Origin: Tubiluchus corallicola
Taxonomy: Eukaryota; Priapulida; Priapulimorpha; Priapulimorphida; Tubiluchidae
Assembly: GCA_030141605.1 (NCBI GenBank)
Contig: JAQGDQ010000007.1
Span: 1,415,173-1,475,172 of the forward strand
Direction of reading: 5' to 3'
DNA length: 60,000 nucleotides
Position numbers and translations under genes: made by a program
Shown here: positions 24,889 through 36,479 of the stretch, piece by piece
Layout of the letters: the number at the start of each line of letters is the position of its first letter
Numbering within the stretch: the first letter of the stretch is position 1
Notes under the pieces: model-generated
What the model was told of the DNA's origin: nothing
Databases searched by the model: none
Seen by the model: only the letters and a program-made list of their open reading frames with translations

Positions 24889-27800
24889 GATTATAGAGCC
24901 CTAAATGCAATTACCATCAAAGACAGTTATCCTTTACCCTGTATAGATGACTCGATAGATGCACTATCAGGCTCTGAATGGTTTTCCACCCTTGACTTGA
25001 AATCTGGGTATCACCAGGTCGAAATGCACCCTAACGACAAGGAGAAGACGGCTTTCATTACACATAGAGGCCTCTGGCAATTCAAGGCTATGCCTTTTTT
25101 ATGGAGCAGGTCCTGACTGGCCTTCATTGGCGTACCCTACTAATCTACCTCGATGACGTGATAGTTTATGGCCACACCTTTGACGAACACTTGGAGCGTC
25201 TACAAGAGGTCTTCACTCGCTTCCAAGCAGCCGGACTGAAACTTAACGCTGAGAAATGTCTACTTACACAAAAGCAGGTAACTTACCTTGGACACATTGT
25301 CAGTTCCCAAGGAGTACACACCGATCCTGCAAAAACTGATGCAGTAGCGAAATGGCCTATACCAACAAACTTGACTGAGCTACGTAGTTTTCTTGGCCTT
25401 TGTACATACTACAGGCGCTTCATCAAAGACTTTGCAAAAATAGCAGCTCCACTGCACGAACTAACTCGTAAACATCAACCTTTCTTGTGGCAACAAGACC
25501 AGCTGCAGTCTTTTGAGAGACTTAAAGCCTTGCTTACTTCCTCCCCTGTACTAGCGCATCCTCATTTCGATAGAGATTTCATACTTGACACCGATGCTAG
25601 TAATGTCGCCATCGGTGCTGTACTCTCTCAAGTTCAAAATGGACACGAACGTGTAATTGCCTATTACAGTCAAACACTTAACCCCGCAGAACGCAATTAC
25701 TGTGCCACTAGACGTGAACTCCTGGCCGTGATAAAAGCGGTGACCAACTTCCATCACTATCTTTACGGAAAACTCTTTTCTATACGTACCGACCATGCGG
25801 CACTTCGCTGGCTTCGCACGCTTAAGCGCCCGGAAGGCCAATTAGCTCGATGGCTTGCGAAATTGGACCAATATCAGTACAAGATAGAGCATAGGCCCGG
25901 TAAAAGTCACGCGAATGCAGACGCGCTGTCTAGACGGCCATGCGAACACGAATGCTCTCATTGCAACAAACGTGAAATAAAATTTGAAACGCTAAGAACA
26001 GCTAACAATTCAAAAGCTGAAAATAGCAAAAATGCCTTACAGCCAGCCTGGAGAAGTAAAATTGACAGTGAAATTATTCAGGCATCAAAATGTGTGAAAC
26101 CAGAAATCACTGAATCGGCAAAATTTGTCAAAGTCGGTACAACTTTGCGTGATACTGAATTAGATTTTAAAGAAGGTCAATTAAATGATAAAGATCTAGC
26201 ACCCGTCATAGCGTTTCTTGAAACGTCAAGCGAAAAACCAACATGGGAACAGCGATCACCCCTTAGTAGAAACGCTAAAGCGGTTTTAGCGCATTGGGAC
26301 ACACTGCGTTTAAGAGATGGCATTTTGCAGCGGAAATGGGAAAGCCCTGAAGGGAGTCTTCTCGCTGGCAATGGTTAGTCCCTCGCGCTTTTCGCGAAAA
26401 AGTTTTAACGGAAATGCATTCATCTCCAACTGCAGGCCATTTTGGACAAAACAAAACTCTCGATTTACTGCGGCAGCGCTTGTTTTGGCCGGGAATGCGG
26501 CAAGATGTTGAAATATGGACGCGAACTTGCGAAATTTGTTGCAAGAAAAAGGGGCCGCAGCGAAAACCTCGTGCACCTTTACAACTATACCGTGTGGGCG
26601 CGCCTATGGAACGAATCGCCATTGACGTGGCAGGTCCTTTTCCGTTGTCTAATTCTAACAACAAATACATATTAGTTGCAATGGATTATTTCACAAAATG
26701 GCCGTAATGCTATCCCTTACCGAACCAAGAAGCCGAGACTATAGCTGCAGTATTGGTAAACGATTTCTTTTGCCGATTTGGGTTACCAAACGAAATTCAT
26801 TCAGACCAAGGCCGAAATTTTGAAAGTAAGGTCTTTCAGCAATGCTGTAATCTTATGGGTATTGAGAAAACTCGAACGACTGCGCTTAACCCAAAAAGCG
26901 ATGGAATGTGCGAGCGCTTTATAAGGACCATTTCCCGACAGCTTGCGCAATTCAGTAGTGCCCACCAGCGTGATTGGGATGAAAAGATCCCTTTGTTTTT
27001 GCTTTCATACAGATCGGCTGTACATGACTCAACTGGATTCACCCCTGCTCAAGCCATGTTTGGTTGAGAATTAAGGCTGCCTCTTGATCTATTAACAGGA
27101 CGCCCACCTTCAAACATTGATTCAAGTACTGTCGTTCAGTATGTTAAAAATCTTGAGAATCGTCTACATGACGTTCACCATTTCATCAGAGAAAACCTTC
27201 GCATTTCCCATGAAACAATGCGTAGACGCTATAATGTCCGTTCTCGTTATGTTCAATTTTCTGTTGGGGAAAAAGTTTGGTTTTTTAACCCTCAGCGTAA
27301 AATCGGTCGCAGTCCAAAGCTTCAGTCTGATTGGCTGGGACCTTATGAAATCATAACACGTCTCTCAGATGTTGTCTATCGTATACGTTTGCCGGGACCA
27401 AGAGAAAGATGCAAAATTGTTCATGCAGATCGTCTGTGGCGTTATACGCCAGCCACTGGATTTTCCTGGACACCTGGTGAAACGCCTTCACTCAATGAAT
27501 TATCTGACAGCCAAGCTACAGTAACTTATAGCCTTGATCCCGAAGTTAGTGCCGATAAATCCAATGCCGATCCATCGGGTATCGATAAATCTAAATCTGA
27601 ACAGAACATTGAACTCGAGCCACAACTGACAGCACTTGATCGTTCTGTATCTCTCGATTCTTTCGGATTGCCGCCACCTCCATACTCACCATGCAGAATA
27701 GCTGATTATAATGATGAGCACAATGAAAATGCATCGAGTTTTCCAGCCCAAATTCCAGAACTACTTAATTCCTCCATGCCAGCCTTAACTCCTATTCGTG

Positions 27801-28453
27801 ATCAACTTTCCCTTCCCCATGACAATTCATCCAACGGTGATGTACGGCTTTCATTGCCCACCTTATCTCCGCCTATACCAAAACCTCGAACATCCACTCC
27901 CAAAAGAGTTGATTTTCCCGGCTCAACTACTCTTAGTTTACTTGGCACAGCCGACTCTGCTGAATTTATTCCCGACGAATCAACTCGACAACTCATTAAC
28001 GAATGGCTTCCTGGTAGCTCCAGTTCAGCAATTGCTGAGGACTCCTCTGAAAAGGCCGGCGATAGTGTACGCACGCCTCTTTCGGGCGAGCAGTCTACCT
28101 AGGTGAACCATTCTAGGAGCAATGTTGAGTGTAATCTTGAAATAAACAATAGAAAAACTGTTGATAGACAACCCAAATCGTTTCAATCCAATCATAATGT
28201 AACCTCACAACCTACGTTACCGGATCCTATTCTCTCTCCAACTTCTATTAATCCTGTTCTCGTATCAAGCGAGACCCATTCTAGCACACCACTAACCTTT
28301 TTGGAAGCCAATGCAGCCGATGACGTCCAGTTGCCGTCCAGTCCTCCCCGACCTTACCCCCGCAGGTCAAGACAACCTACAACCCACTATGGAAACTTCG
28401 CCTATGAAGACCCTACTGCACATCGAATACGCAATCCGAGACTTGAGAAATGA
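24889..28453 (+). mobile_element. Ty3/gypsy retrotransposon pol relic
   Basis: Order on the plus strand: start of reverse transcriptase (DYRALNAIT, DLKSGYHQ); a deletion at about 25095-25101 that removes roughly a dozen residues after the MPF box and shifts the frame; YLDD; RNase H (LDTDASNVAIGAVLSQ); integrase with H-H-C-C finger (CEICC), catalytic-site stretches around IDVAGPF and HSDQGRNF, and SDG-CERFIRT; GPYEII motif; a long Pro/Ser-rich C-terminal end. Stops break it at 26376-26378, 26705-26707 and 27065-27067. No gag, protease or 5' LTR is seen at the left. It is dead but not very old, since long frames survive. Confidence 0.92.
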
Positions 28454-30231
28454 AATGCTAGGAGAGTTCTGTCATCTTAACCCTCACTTTACAAGCAAGA
28501 AAATGCTCGAGTTTAGATGCACTCATAGAATTACTTACGCGAAACATTTTCGTAATTCCAGCAACTATTCTATGTGACACATCCACATTAGCACTTAAGA
28601 ATGGAGTTGTAACTACTTACACATGTCAAATTCGAAAATACGTGACTAGATGCTTGTTTAACTCGAAGTATATAATTTACTTAATAAGCATGTTTCAAAA
28701 TGTAAAAAAAAATATTTTTTTGCAGCTGAGGAACCAAGAATTGAACATATTTCCTTGGCTGTATATTGATTACCTCATGTCAATGATGTCATTATTATTG
28801 TTGTCGTATTTTGTGAAAAAATGGAATTTTCACTCTTCTTTAAGGAGAGGAGGAGAGGCGAATATATTAGTTTTTGTTCTATATTCTTAAGTGGCCGTAT
28901 TGGAAATCAACTGTGTATTCTTTAATTAAATTTTGAGTTTTTTTCTTGAATGGAATTTAAAAAAAAGGATAATTGTTCTGTAAATAGTTATTGCAAATTG
29001 TCATTTGTTCTAACATTAATCTCGAGAGATAAATGGCAGAACAAATATTTCATTTTTGCTAAACAATTACCGTTTGTTTAGACTGTTTCAGCTATGATGT
29101 ACGAGTAGATAGTCGTGATCGAAATTCTCAATTTCGTTGTTTTAAGTCAACCGATTCCAGTTGATGCCTAGTTCTAATTAGTCTTTTTCGATAATTGACG
29201 TTTTGTTGTTGTTGCTTTCGTTCTTCGAGGTCCTATTTCTAGCTTCGCGACAAAGCCTTGCCCGTTGGCTACCATGTGAACAGAGCGACTTTGACCACTG
29301 ACCAGCCCTCGGTTGCGTAAGTTAATCGAACACGGTAAGGTGTTAAATTTTTTTTAGAAGTTAAGTTGTCAGCATTGTTGTTGCTTATTAAAGATGTTGA
29401 TTTATTTAAAGATAAAGTGGCATATAACTTTTTGTTTTTGGTTTCCCGCTATGAATATAGTTGGTGTAAGCAGATTTACTACCTTTTTTCTGTTGTACAG
29501 CACAGCTATTTTGGAAATTTATGGAGAATCGACGTTTTTCGCCATAGGAGCCAATACTTAAGCTCAATAAATCTTATGCTGGGTCTGCAGTGGAAATTCA
29601 CTTGAACTAACTGTATGCTTGACATGCGTACTAGCGTTCATCTTTTCCAGGCAAGCTCTACCAACCCAGGTGTTACACCCGTGGTATCGGATGCGTTGTT
29701 GCTTGACTAAGGGCTAGTCCACACCACACACCTTACTTGCATTTGCTTATTGAGACATAGTTGGTACTGGTGAATCGTTAAGAATCGCAGATCGTGCGGA
29801 TTATTTACACTACGTTACGTTTATTTACGGATAGCGGATATCTGATTACATTTATTTCGTTCATTTTTGCATTTTTACGTAGACATACTTAGGCATATTT
29901 AGTTGGAAGTTTTTTTAAGTCGACTCGCCGTTATATAAAAATTGTTGTTACTAGAAATGTAATGTTTAACTTTAATTTATTCATACAAGAAATCTGACAT
30001 TGACTTCATCTTCTAGTTTGTAATTCGGTAGGCGTTATGCACTAGCTCATGTTGTTTTGTAGAATTGCCAGTCTTTGCAAAATATTTCTGTGATTCTATT
30101 TGATTAATGGAAGGAAAAACTTTTTGTATTGCCGATTAGCAGTGCTCGAACTTGCTTTCTGGTCTGTGTAGGTAGCTGTTCTTCTCCCTCCCGATGGAAG
30201 ACTAGATCTTCAAAGAAGGGACTTCTTTGTC
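28454..30231 (+). other. 3' non-coding part of the gypsy relic
   Basis: AT-rich sequence between the end of the pol frame and the polypurine tract. Only short chance frames are seen. The length, about 1.8 kb, is large for a simple gypsy 3' region, so a lost env-like region or later insertion is possible. Confidence 0.4.
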
Positions 30232-30600
30232 TGGAGGAAGGGGGACAGTGTACTGCAGGGCTGTGATGAGGTAGTGTAATACTGGCAGGAGAATACAGCA
30301 GACTTCTCAGGTGTGCGTGTGAACTAGCACACGTCCGGCTTTAACTAGCACATAGACGCTTATTCTGACCTTGTGTTAGTGGGAGCCACTAGTCACGTGC
30401 ACACCTGAGCTTATAAAAATGGTAGGTCTGCTGTAGATCCTTGTCAGTGGTCAGTGGGCGTCTCATCTCATCTCAGCTCTGTTCGCACTTCATCAGGCTT
30501 TCTGTTGCTCCATTCGGAAAGCTATCTGGAACAGTTATTTTGTTTGGGTAATAAATTGTCATTTTTATTTTATTCATTTTGGTTTTTGTCTTTGAGTCAT
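30232..30600 (+). repeat. Polypurine tract and 3' LTR of the gypsy relic
   Basis: A purine tract GGAGGAAGGGGGACAG ends at 30248 and is followed by TGTACTGC, as at the 5' edge of an LTR. Inside are a TATA box (30412-30418) and an AATAAA (30550-30555). The right border is uncertain: CA at 30598-30599 or ACA near 30681 are both possible. With no 5' LTR for comparison, the call rests on order and motifs. Confidence 0.55.
30412..30418 (+). promoter_or_regulatory. TATA box in the putative LTR
   Basis: TATAAAA about 135 nt before the AATAAA of the putative LTR; the arrangement fits U3-R of a retrotransposon. Confidence 0.45.
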
Positions 30601-31383
30601 GCCGCACGGTGTAGGCCGCGGTGCCATCCGTTCTGCTTCCACTAAAAGTGGAGAGCAGTCCAGTATTATCAGTTTATAACACATAGATTTTGCGCGATGA
30701 GCATCTGCATGAGCACATCTTGCATCAGTGGACATCTTCTCGACCACATCCACCCAATTTTTTGAAAAAGTGCATAAAAACAGAAATCGGCTCGCATCTT
30801 GAAATCTTTGCACAGAGTTCAAATGCTTTTTGAAAAGAGATGCATTCAAATTGCTGCGTTCTAAATGTATATGCATATTTCTATATGCATCATATCTATT
30901 AGTAATTGTTACCACCAGAATTACTGAGTTTCCCATTGCCGTTAATAATTCGAAACCACGCGGAATTTTCGCTTATTGACTAGATAATAATAATAGTAAT
31001 AGAAATAATAACAAAACAACGACGACGATGACAACAGCAACGACAACAGCAGCAACAGTACTACAACAGTATCTTCCCAGTTATGCGCAAAATATTTTAA
31101 GGGCGTCCTTCCGACTTGTAGTTGCTAGTGTTATGTTAAGTAGGTTATGGTTATTCTGCCAATATATCCATGACCCATGCTTAAGCTAAGTTCTTTTAAT
31201 TTCAGTAAAAACAAATTAAGCACAAAATAAAGTTGGCCAACTGATCAACTATCATAAGCTATATAATAATAAGCTATTCATCCGGCAAATGAAGAAGTAG
31301 ATTCCCCTGTAATGTTGTAATAATAAATTTGTGCAAATAGTAAATGCAGATTACACAGGCTATAATGTTGATCACACACTTAC
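30601..31383. other. No recognised gene; one unassigned open frame
   Basis: The minus strand has a 120-residue open frame at 30936-30574 (VDVVEKMSTDARCAHADAH stretch). It overlaps the LTR edge and has no splice or start context I trust. A low-complexity ACA/GACAAC run lies at about 31010-31070. Nothing matches a second exon for the signal-peptide exon at 31384. Confidence 0.35.
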
Positions 31384-31498
31384 CTCTTAGTCTTATTGGA
31401 ACATGCCTCCGCCTATAACCTTTTCTATTGTACACACCACGACTTTCACCTGGCTGAGCCATAAAAGTAATACAAATGAATAGTCCAATGATGGAACG
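31384..31498 (-). CDS. Signal-peptide exon of pentraxin-family copy C
   Basis: Minus-strand exon preceded by GTTTGTTTTTAG and ended by AAGAG|GTAAGTG in phase 1. It reads SIIGLFICITFMAQPGESR, then a Tyr/Lys/Arg-rich run, close to exon 1 of gene B: the same MAQ-SG/PG-SR core, and the same 79 nt from the ATG to the donor in B, C and gene A. An in-frame TAG lies at the acceptor, so an upstream exon would be needed unless translation starts at the internal Met at 31462. No second exon was found before the gypsy relic. The exon itself looks intact, but the gene may be dead. Confidence 0.5.
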
Positions 31499-33332
31499 CT
31501 AAAAACAAACAAGTAAAATAGCTTTTACTATAAGAAATGCACATTTTAAACTTGTTGAAGAGTTAAAAACGGTTTTATTAAATAAAACTTGCCGATTAGT
31601 GAGTAAATGTTCCAACATCCTCATTACTTTATCTAACTGTTTCAAACGTTTTTCATTGTTTTCAAATTCAAGTACATTAAACTATATTAAGTACTTAACA
31701 TTTACCCATTTGTTATTTGATATAGAAGCCATATTTGCCGAAAAGAATTTTTCTGTAGTAACTAAAACAGTGTTTACGCAGAAAACGCAGAAAACCTTCT
31801 GTTAGCAATTGCGCCAGAAAGTGCCATCGTGCTCTGTAAATTACTGTTACACGTCGCGCTAGAACCGGTCAAGCACAAAACTTGAAAAGTGATATCAAAA
31901 TAGGTACTGACATATAATTAAAATCAGAAAATCGTATTGTCGTGCATGTAAGAAGTTTGCATCGAGCAAAGGACATGTTTATAAAGTTACTGACCCCGTA
32001 CCATGTACGATTAATTTGTTCCGTGAGAACGCATTTATAACTCATTAATATTTTACACTTGTCAATGTTTCCTGAATCGTTGATAATTTTAGTGCAATGG
32101 TGTCAAATTATATCTTATACAAAGGAATTTCATATCATCATGAGAAAATAATGTAGGCTAATGTAATGTAAATTAATGTAATGTAATGTAAAATAATGTA
32201 AATTTAGTGTGACCGAAAATAATGTAGCCTAAACTTCGCGTGACCATTTGAACTATTAACTAGTTTTTAATGGTTGTCTTAGATTACGTGCTTGCAGCAG
32301 TAACACAGTTTTTAATGTTAATTTAAATTAAAGTGCTTAGCTAAGACATCTTCAACTATAATCGTAATGCAACACTAATTAATACTAGAAGTTAATATGC
32401 AGTTCTAATAAAAAATAGCACGTTTTTCACCATCAAGTACTGCAACAATCTAGCATTATAGCCTTAAGCTGGATAGCTTTACCTGCAGGTAACATAAAAT
32501 TTGCAGCTTAATGTGTTAGATCGGTAAGTATGGAATTTCTTTCATCGGCAAAACAAACATTTAATTCTAGTAATATGCAGTCTTTAAATCGTTACTTTTT
32601 TGCATAGATCAGCAAAACACTAAATGTTCCTCATTGATGACATACATTTTTAAACGTTCTTGCTTCAAAACAACGGCGATACTTGAATAGGTGTCAACGT
32701 AGGAAGCAATCTACTTAATTAAAAACAATCAACATAATTTACGGGAAATCACAACTAGCGCTTTTAAACAACTTGCCCTTTTTTGCCCCAAAAATGACCA
32801 AATTAATTTATAATTTTAACACATTTAATTTAACAGATCATTTCCGTAAGTACGAAATCCACAGTACCGAAAAAACACTCGCACAAAGCACCGTCGCAAA
32901 TCTAGCACAGCACACAAATTTTCAAGAATGTGGTACACAAATATAAAAGAAACCGTTTACCTTGGGATAAACAAATAAACACTGGAATATAACAGTTTTG
33001 GGGTGTTTTCGGGAGAACAAAATTTGCAGCAAAGCTCTTAATGGTGACAAACAGAAAACATAAGCTTCGACCTTATAATTTTTCTTTGGTCAAATATTGT
33101 AACGTTGACGTCGGCCAAGAAGTTCAAGGTTCAAGTCGGCAATGATGCGAGCTTCAGTTTGTTACAAACAATACCAAAAACGTGAAAACTAAACAGGAAT
33201 TTGAAGGAATAACGTGCATAAATTTTCTCTTACCGCCTCTATTGCTGGCTGTTTTACGGAACCGGTGCTTCGATGGAAAACGCACTGCCCACGCTCTTAA
33301 TGAATTAACCGGAACAATTACGTGCCTGCAAA
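31499..33332. other. Intergenic, no gene recognised
   Basis: AT-rich; includes a short run of AATGT-type repeats at about 32150-32215. No exon or RNA gene recognised. Confidence 0.4.
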
Positions 33333-35570
33333 TGTAGGTAAAATGGCACAGTAAAAATTGCATAGGAAAAAACAGCACAAATGAAAACGCAGGAAAAAAA
33401 GTTGTATATATGTTATTTTGATGCATATAATTTGTATGACAAGACTAGAATGCGCTCAGCAGGAAACAGACCTCCGCCAAGGTCGAAAAACCCGTTCGTT
33501 CTTTCAATAGAAAAAACTAAAAACAAAGTTTTATAATAACATGCTATAATATACCTATATAAGTATTATATAGACTAGCAAAGGACCCAAAATATTTTGT
33601 TTATTAAACAGAATTATAATGAATAATGCACAAACGTTTCACATGGTGTTTGTCTACATTTCTTTAACCATTTTGCTTTGGTAATAGACTGATAAACGTA
33701 ACTAGCTCGTAGTTGTTTGCCCTGGTAGAGATAATAAAACAAGAATTCCCCTCTCTTGTAGCTAAGTCCTCATCTTCCCAAAAAGCTATAGCACTCCGTC
33801 TGAAACCTCCACGTAATTGCGTCACCAGTGTTGTCTGTGCGTAGTATTCGAGACCTCTACGAATTGCTTCACCAATGTTTTCTGTGCGTAGTATTCGAGA
33901 CCTCTACGAATTGCTTCACCAGTGTTTTCTGTGCGTAGTATTCGAGACCTCTACGAATTGCTTCACCAATGTTTTCTGTGCGTAGTATTCGAGACCTCTA
34001 CGAATTGCTTCACCAGTGTTTTCTGTGCGTAGTATTCGAGACCTCTACGAATTGCTTCACCAGTGTTTTCTGTGCGTAGTATTCGAGACCTCTACGAATT
34101 GCTTCACCAATGTTTTCTGTGCGTAGTATTCGAGACCTCTACGAATTGCTTCACCAGTGTTTTCTGTGCGTAGTATTCGAGACCTCTACGAATTGCTTCA
34201 CCAATGTTTTCTGTGCGTAGTATTCGAGACCTCTACGAATTGCGTCACCAGTGTTTTCTGTGCGTAGTATTCGAGACCTCTACGAATTGCTTCACCAATG
34301 TTTTCTGTACGTAGTATTCGAGACCTCTACGAAATGCGTCACCAGTGTTTTCTGTACGTAGTATTCGAGACCTCTACGAATTGCTTCACCAATGTTTTCT
34401 GTGCGTAGTATTCGAGACCTCTACGAATTGCTTCACCAATGTTTTCTGTGCGTAGTATTCGAGACCTCTACGAATTGCTTCACCAGTGTTTTCTGTGCGT
34501 AGTATTCGAGACCTCTACGAATTGCTTCACCAATGCTTTCTGTGCGTAGTATTCGAGACCTCTACGAATTGCGTCACCAGTGTTTTCTGTGCGTAGTATT
34601 CGAGACCTCTACGAATTGCTTCACCAATGTTTTCTGTACGTAGTATTCGAGACCTCTACGAATTGCTTCACCAGTGTTTTCTGTACGTAGTATTCGAGAC
34701 CTCTACGAATTGCTTCACCAATGTTTTCTGTGCGTAGTATTCGAGACCTCTACGAATTGCGTCACCAGTGTTTTCTGTGCGTAGTATTCGAGGCCTCTAC
34801 GAATTGCGTCACCAGTGTTTTCTGTACGTAGTATTCGAGACCTCTACGAATTGCTTCACCAATGTTTTCTGTGCGTAGTATTCGAGACCTCTACGAATTG
34901 CTTCACCAGTGTTTTCTGTGCGTAGTATTCGAGACCTCTACGAATTGCTTCACCAATGTTTTCTGTGCGTAGTATTCGAGACCTCTACGAATTGCTTCAC
35001 CAATGTTTTCTGTGCGTAGTATTCGAGACCTCTACGAATTGCGTCACCAGTGTTTTCTGTACGTAGTATTCGAGACCTCTACGAATTGCTTCACCAATGT
35101 TTTCTGTACGTAGTATTCGAGACCTCTACGAATTGCTTCACCAGTGTTTTCTGTGCGTAGTATTCGAGACCTCTACGAATTGCTTCACCAATGTTTTCTG
35201 TGCGTAGTGTTCGGTCAGGTTTTGTGAAAACAAAGAACGTGCGAAAAAACATATACTTTTCTTGGCAGTACTGCTCCATCCCCAATCCAGGAATCTGGTA
35301 AAAATTGTGTCTTTCTTGTCTCCTACTCTCATAGAAATCTATTAGGTGGGCCTTTGGGTAATAGACTTGCAGCTATAGACAGGCAAAAAACAAACAGCAT
35401 GAAGCATAACTTCCTTGGTAGAGGTCAAAATAACGAAAATAATTATCCCGAACAATAACTCTAATTCAGAGCTCATGTTGTGTAAGTCGTTTGTCCCTCT
35501 TTTCCTATTTTTCCATTTGCACACTTTTTCCTTTTTTTCCTATGCCATTTTGACTTACGTCATTTTACCG
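33333..35570. mobile_element. Non-autonomous inverted-repeat element (E2) with internal minisatellite
   Basis: The left end (GTAGGTAAAATGGCACAG and variants) and right end (CCTATGCCATTTTGACTTAC, then CATTTTACC) are inverted, repetitive termini as in E1 at 1903-2792. Inner flanks also match E1: AATGCGCTCAG, TAATAGACTGA, CACTCCGTCTGA, and on the far side GTAGTGTTCGGT followed by a lysine-codon-like AAAACAAAGAAC. The middle holds the 47-bp array. No transposase. Confidence 0.7.
33802..35212. repeat. 47-bp minisatellite, 30 copies
   Basis: Unit: GTGCGTAGTATTCGAGACCT followed by CTACGAATTGCTTCACCAAT and GTTTTCT. The 1411-bp span equals 30 units. Copies are nearly identical, differing at a few diagnostic sites: CACCAAT/CACCAGT, GCTTCAC/GCGTCAC, GTGCG/GTACG. 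The A and G types mostly alternate, suggesting amplification as a 94-bp dimer. GCG occurs only with the AGT type. Frames read through it are artefacts. Confidence 0.95.
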
Positions 35571-36200
35571 GGCAGCAGTGCTTCCACGCCGGGATACTGA
35601 TTCGTAAGAGGTGTCTATTTATAATATCACCCTGTGATCACCATCGTGATCCTGCATGAAGCGCGTATGAGAAAAAATTAAATTTTATTGAAAAATTAAT
35701 TACGCTTCAAGTAATTTTATAGAAAGTGCGAAAAAAGATTTACGAAAGCGGTTAACGCTTATGTTCATCGTAAAGACAAATTTCGTGTTTTATACTAAGA
35801 TATGTAAGAATTATATGGAGTTTACGATGAAATTTTCATGTTGCATAATGCTTATTACTGGACGCAAAGTGTTCGCTACATAAAAAAGCTAAGTGTGCAT
35901 AACATCTATACTGAGGAAATAATGTCAAACTGCGGAAATTCGACTACATAAAACTAAAGTTAAAGTTTGTTAAATGAAACGTATAAAATGGAGTAACGCA
36001 TAGGCCTGCTATTCTGTGTTAACAAAAATAATTGAAATTCAGTAGCGAGTAACGTTACAAGAAAATTTACGACAACATTTTGTGAAATTTCTGAACAATT
36101 GCTCAATTACAATTACATGAACAGAGACGTACGTTAAGAGACTGGTAATAAATAAAAAATTAAAGGCCTTGAGGTCTGGCCACGTCAAAGCCGGGTTCAG
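35571..36200. other. Intergenic, no gene recognised
   Basis: AT-rich sequence with no recognisable exon or repeat. Confidence 0.35.
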
Positions 36201-36206
36201 CAACAA

Positions 36207-36290
36207 TTAGTTGCCCGTAGCGTCCAAAATGACCTTCTCGTACATCTCCTTGTACGGATGTTTTTCGTTTGGTTTGCCCAAGTAGTTACG
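36207..36290 (-). CDS. Possible terminal exon of an unidentified gene
   Basis: On the minus strand TTATCCCTTACGATGTCAG, a fair acceptor, is followed by a 27-codon frame beginning RNYLGKPNEKHPYKEMYEKV and ending in TAA. The surrounding 36180-36480 is richer in CpG and less AT-rich than its neighbours. I do not recognise the family. An exon that started further upstream on the same frame would meet a TGA. A decayed transposase is the main alternative. Confidence 0.3.
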   Translation of the reverse strand, partial: RNYLGKPNEKHPYKEMYEKVILDATGN

Positions 36291-36479
36291 CTGACATCGT
36301 AAGGGATAAGCTAGATTTAGCGCAAAAGCTGTTCCACTTCTCCGGTAATCACGGAACAAAAATAGCGAGAAAGCCAAGTGCGTTCTTTCACGTCATCGGG
36401 TCTCACCAGAGGGATATACATCTGCGGGTCGCCAGAACGGCTTTGTGCCGATACTAGTGATTTCAGCGTCAAGCTTCGC

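Noticed and set aside
27798-28106. Second protein overlapping the end of gypsy pol
   Set aside because: A shadow frame of the Pro/Ser-rich pol end.
30574-30936. 120-residue minus-strand frame
   Set aside because: It overlaps the putative LTR border, lacks start and splice context, and matches no family I know.
33802-35212. CRISPR array
   Set aside because: The units are contiguous with no unique spacers, and the host is a eukaryote; it is a minisatellite.
35091-35332. Minus-strand open frames at the end of the minisatellite
   Set aside because: They read through the 47-bp units, whose length is not a multiple of three, and have no domain.
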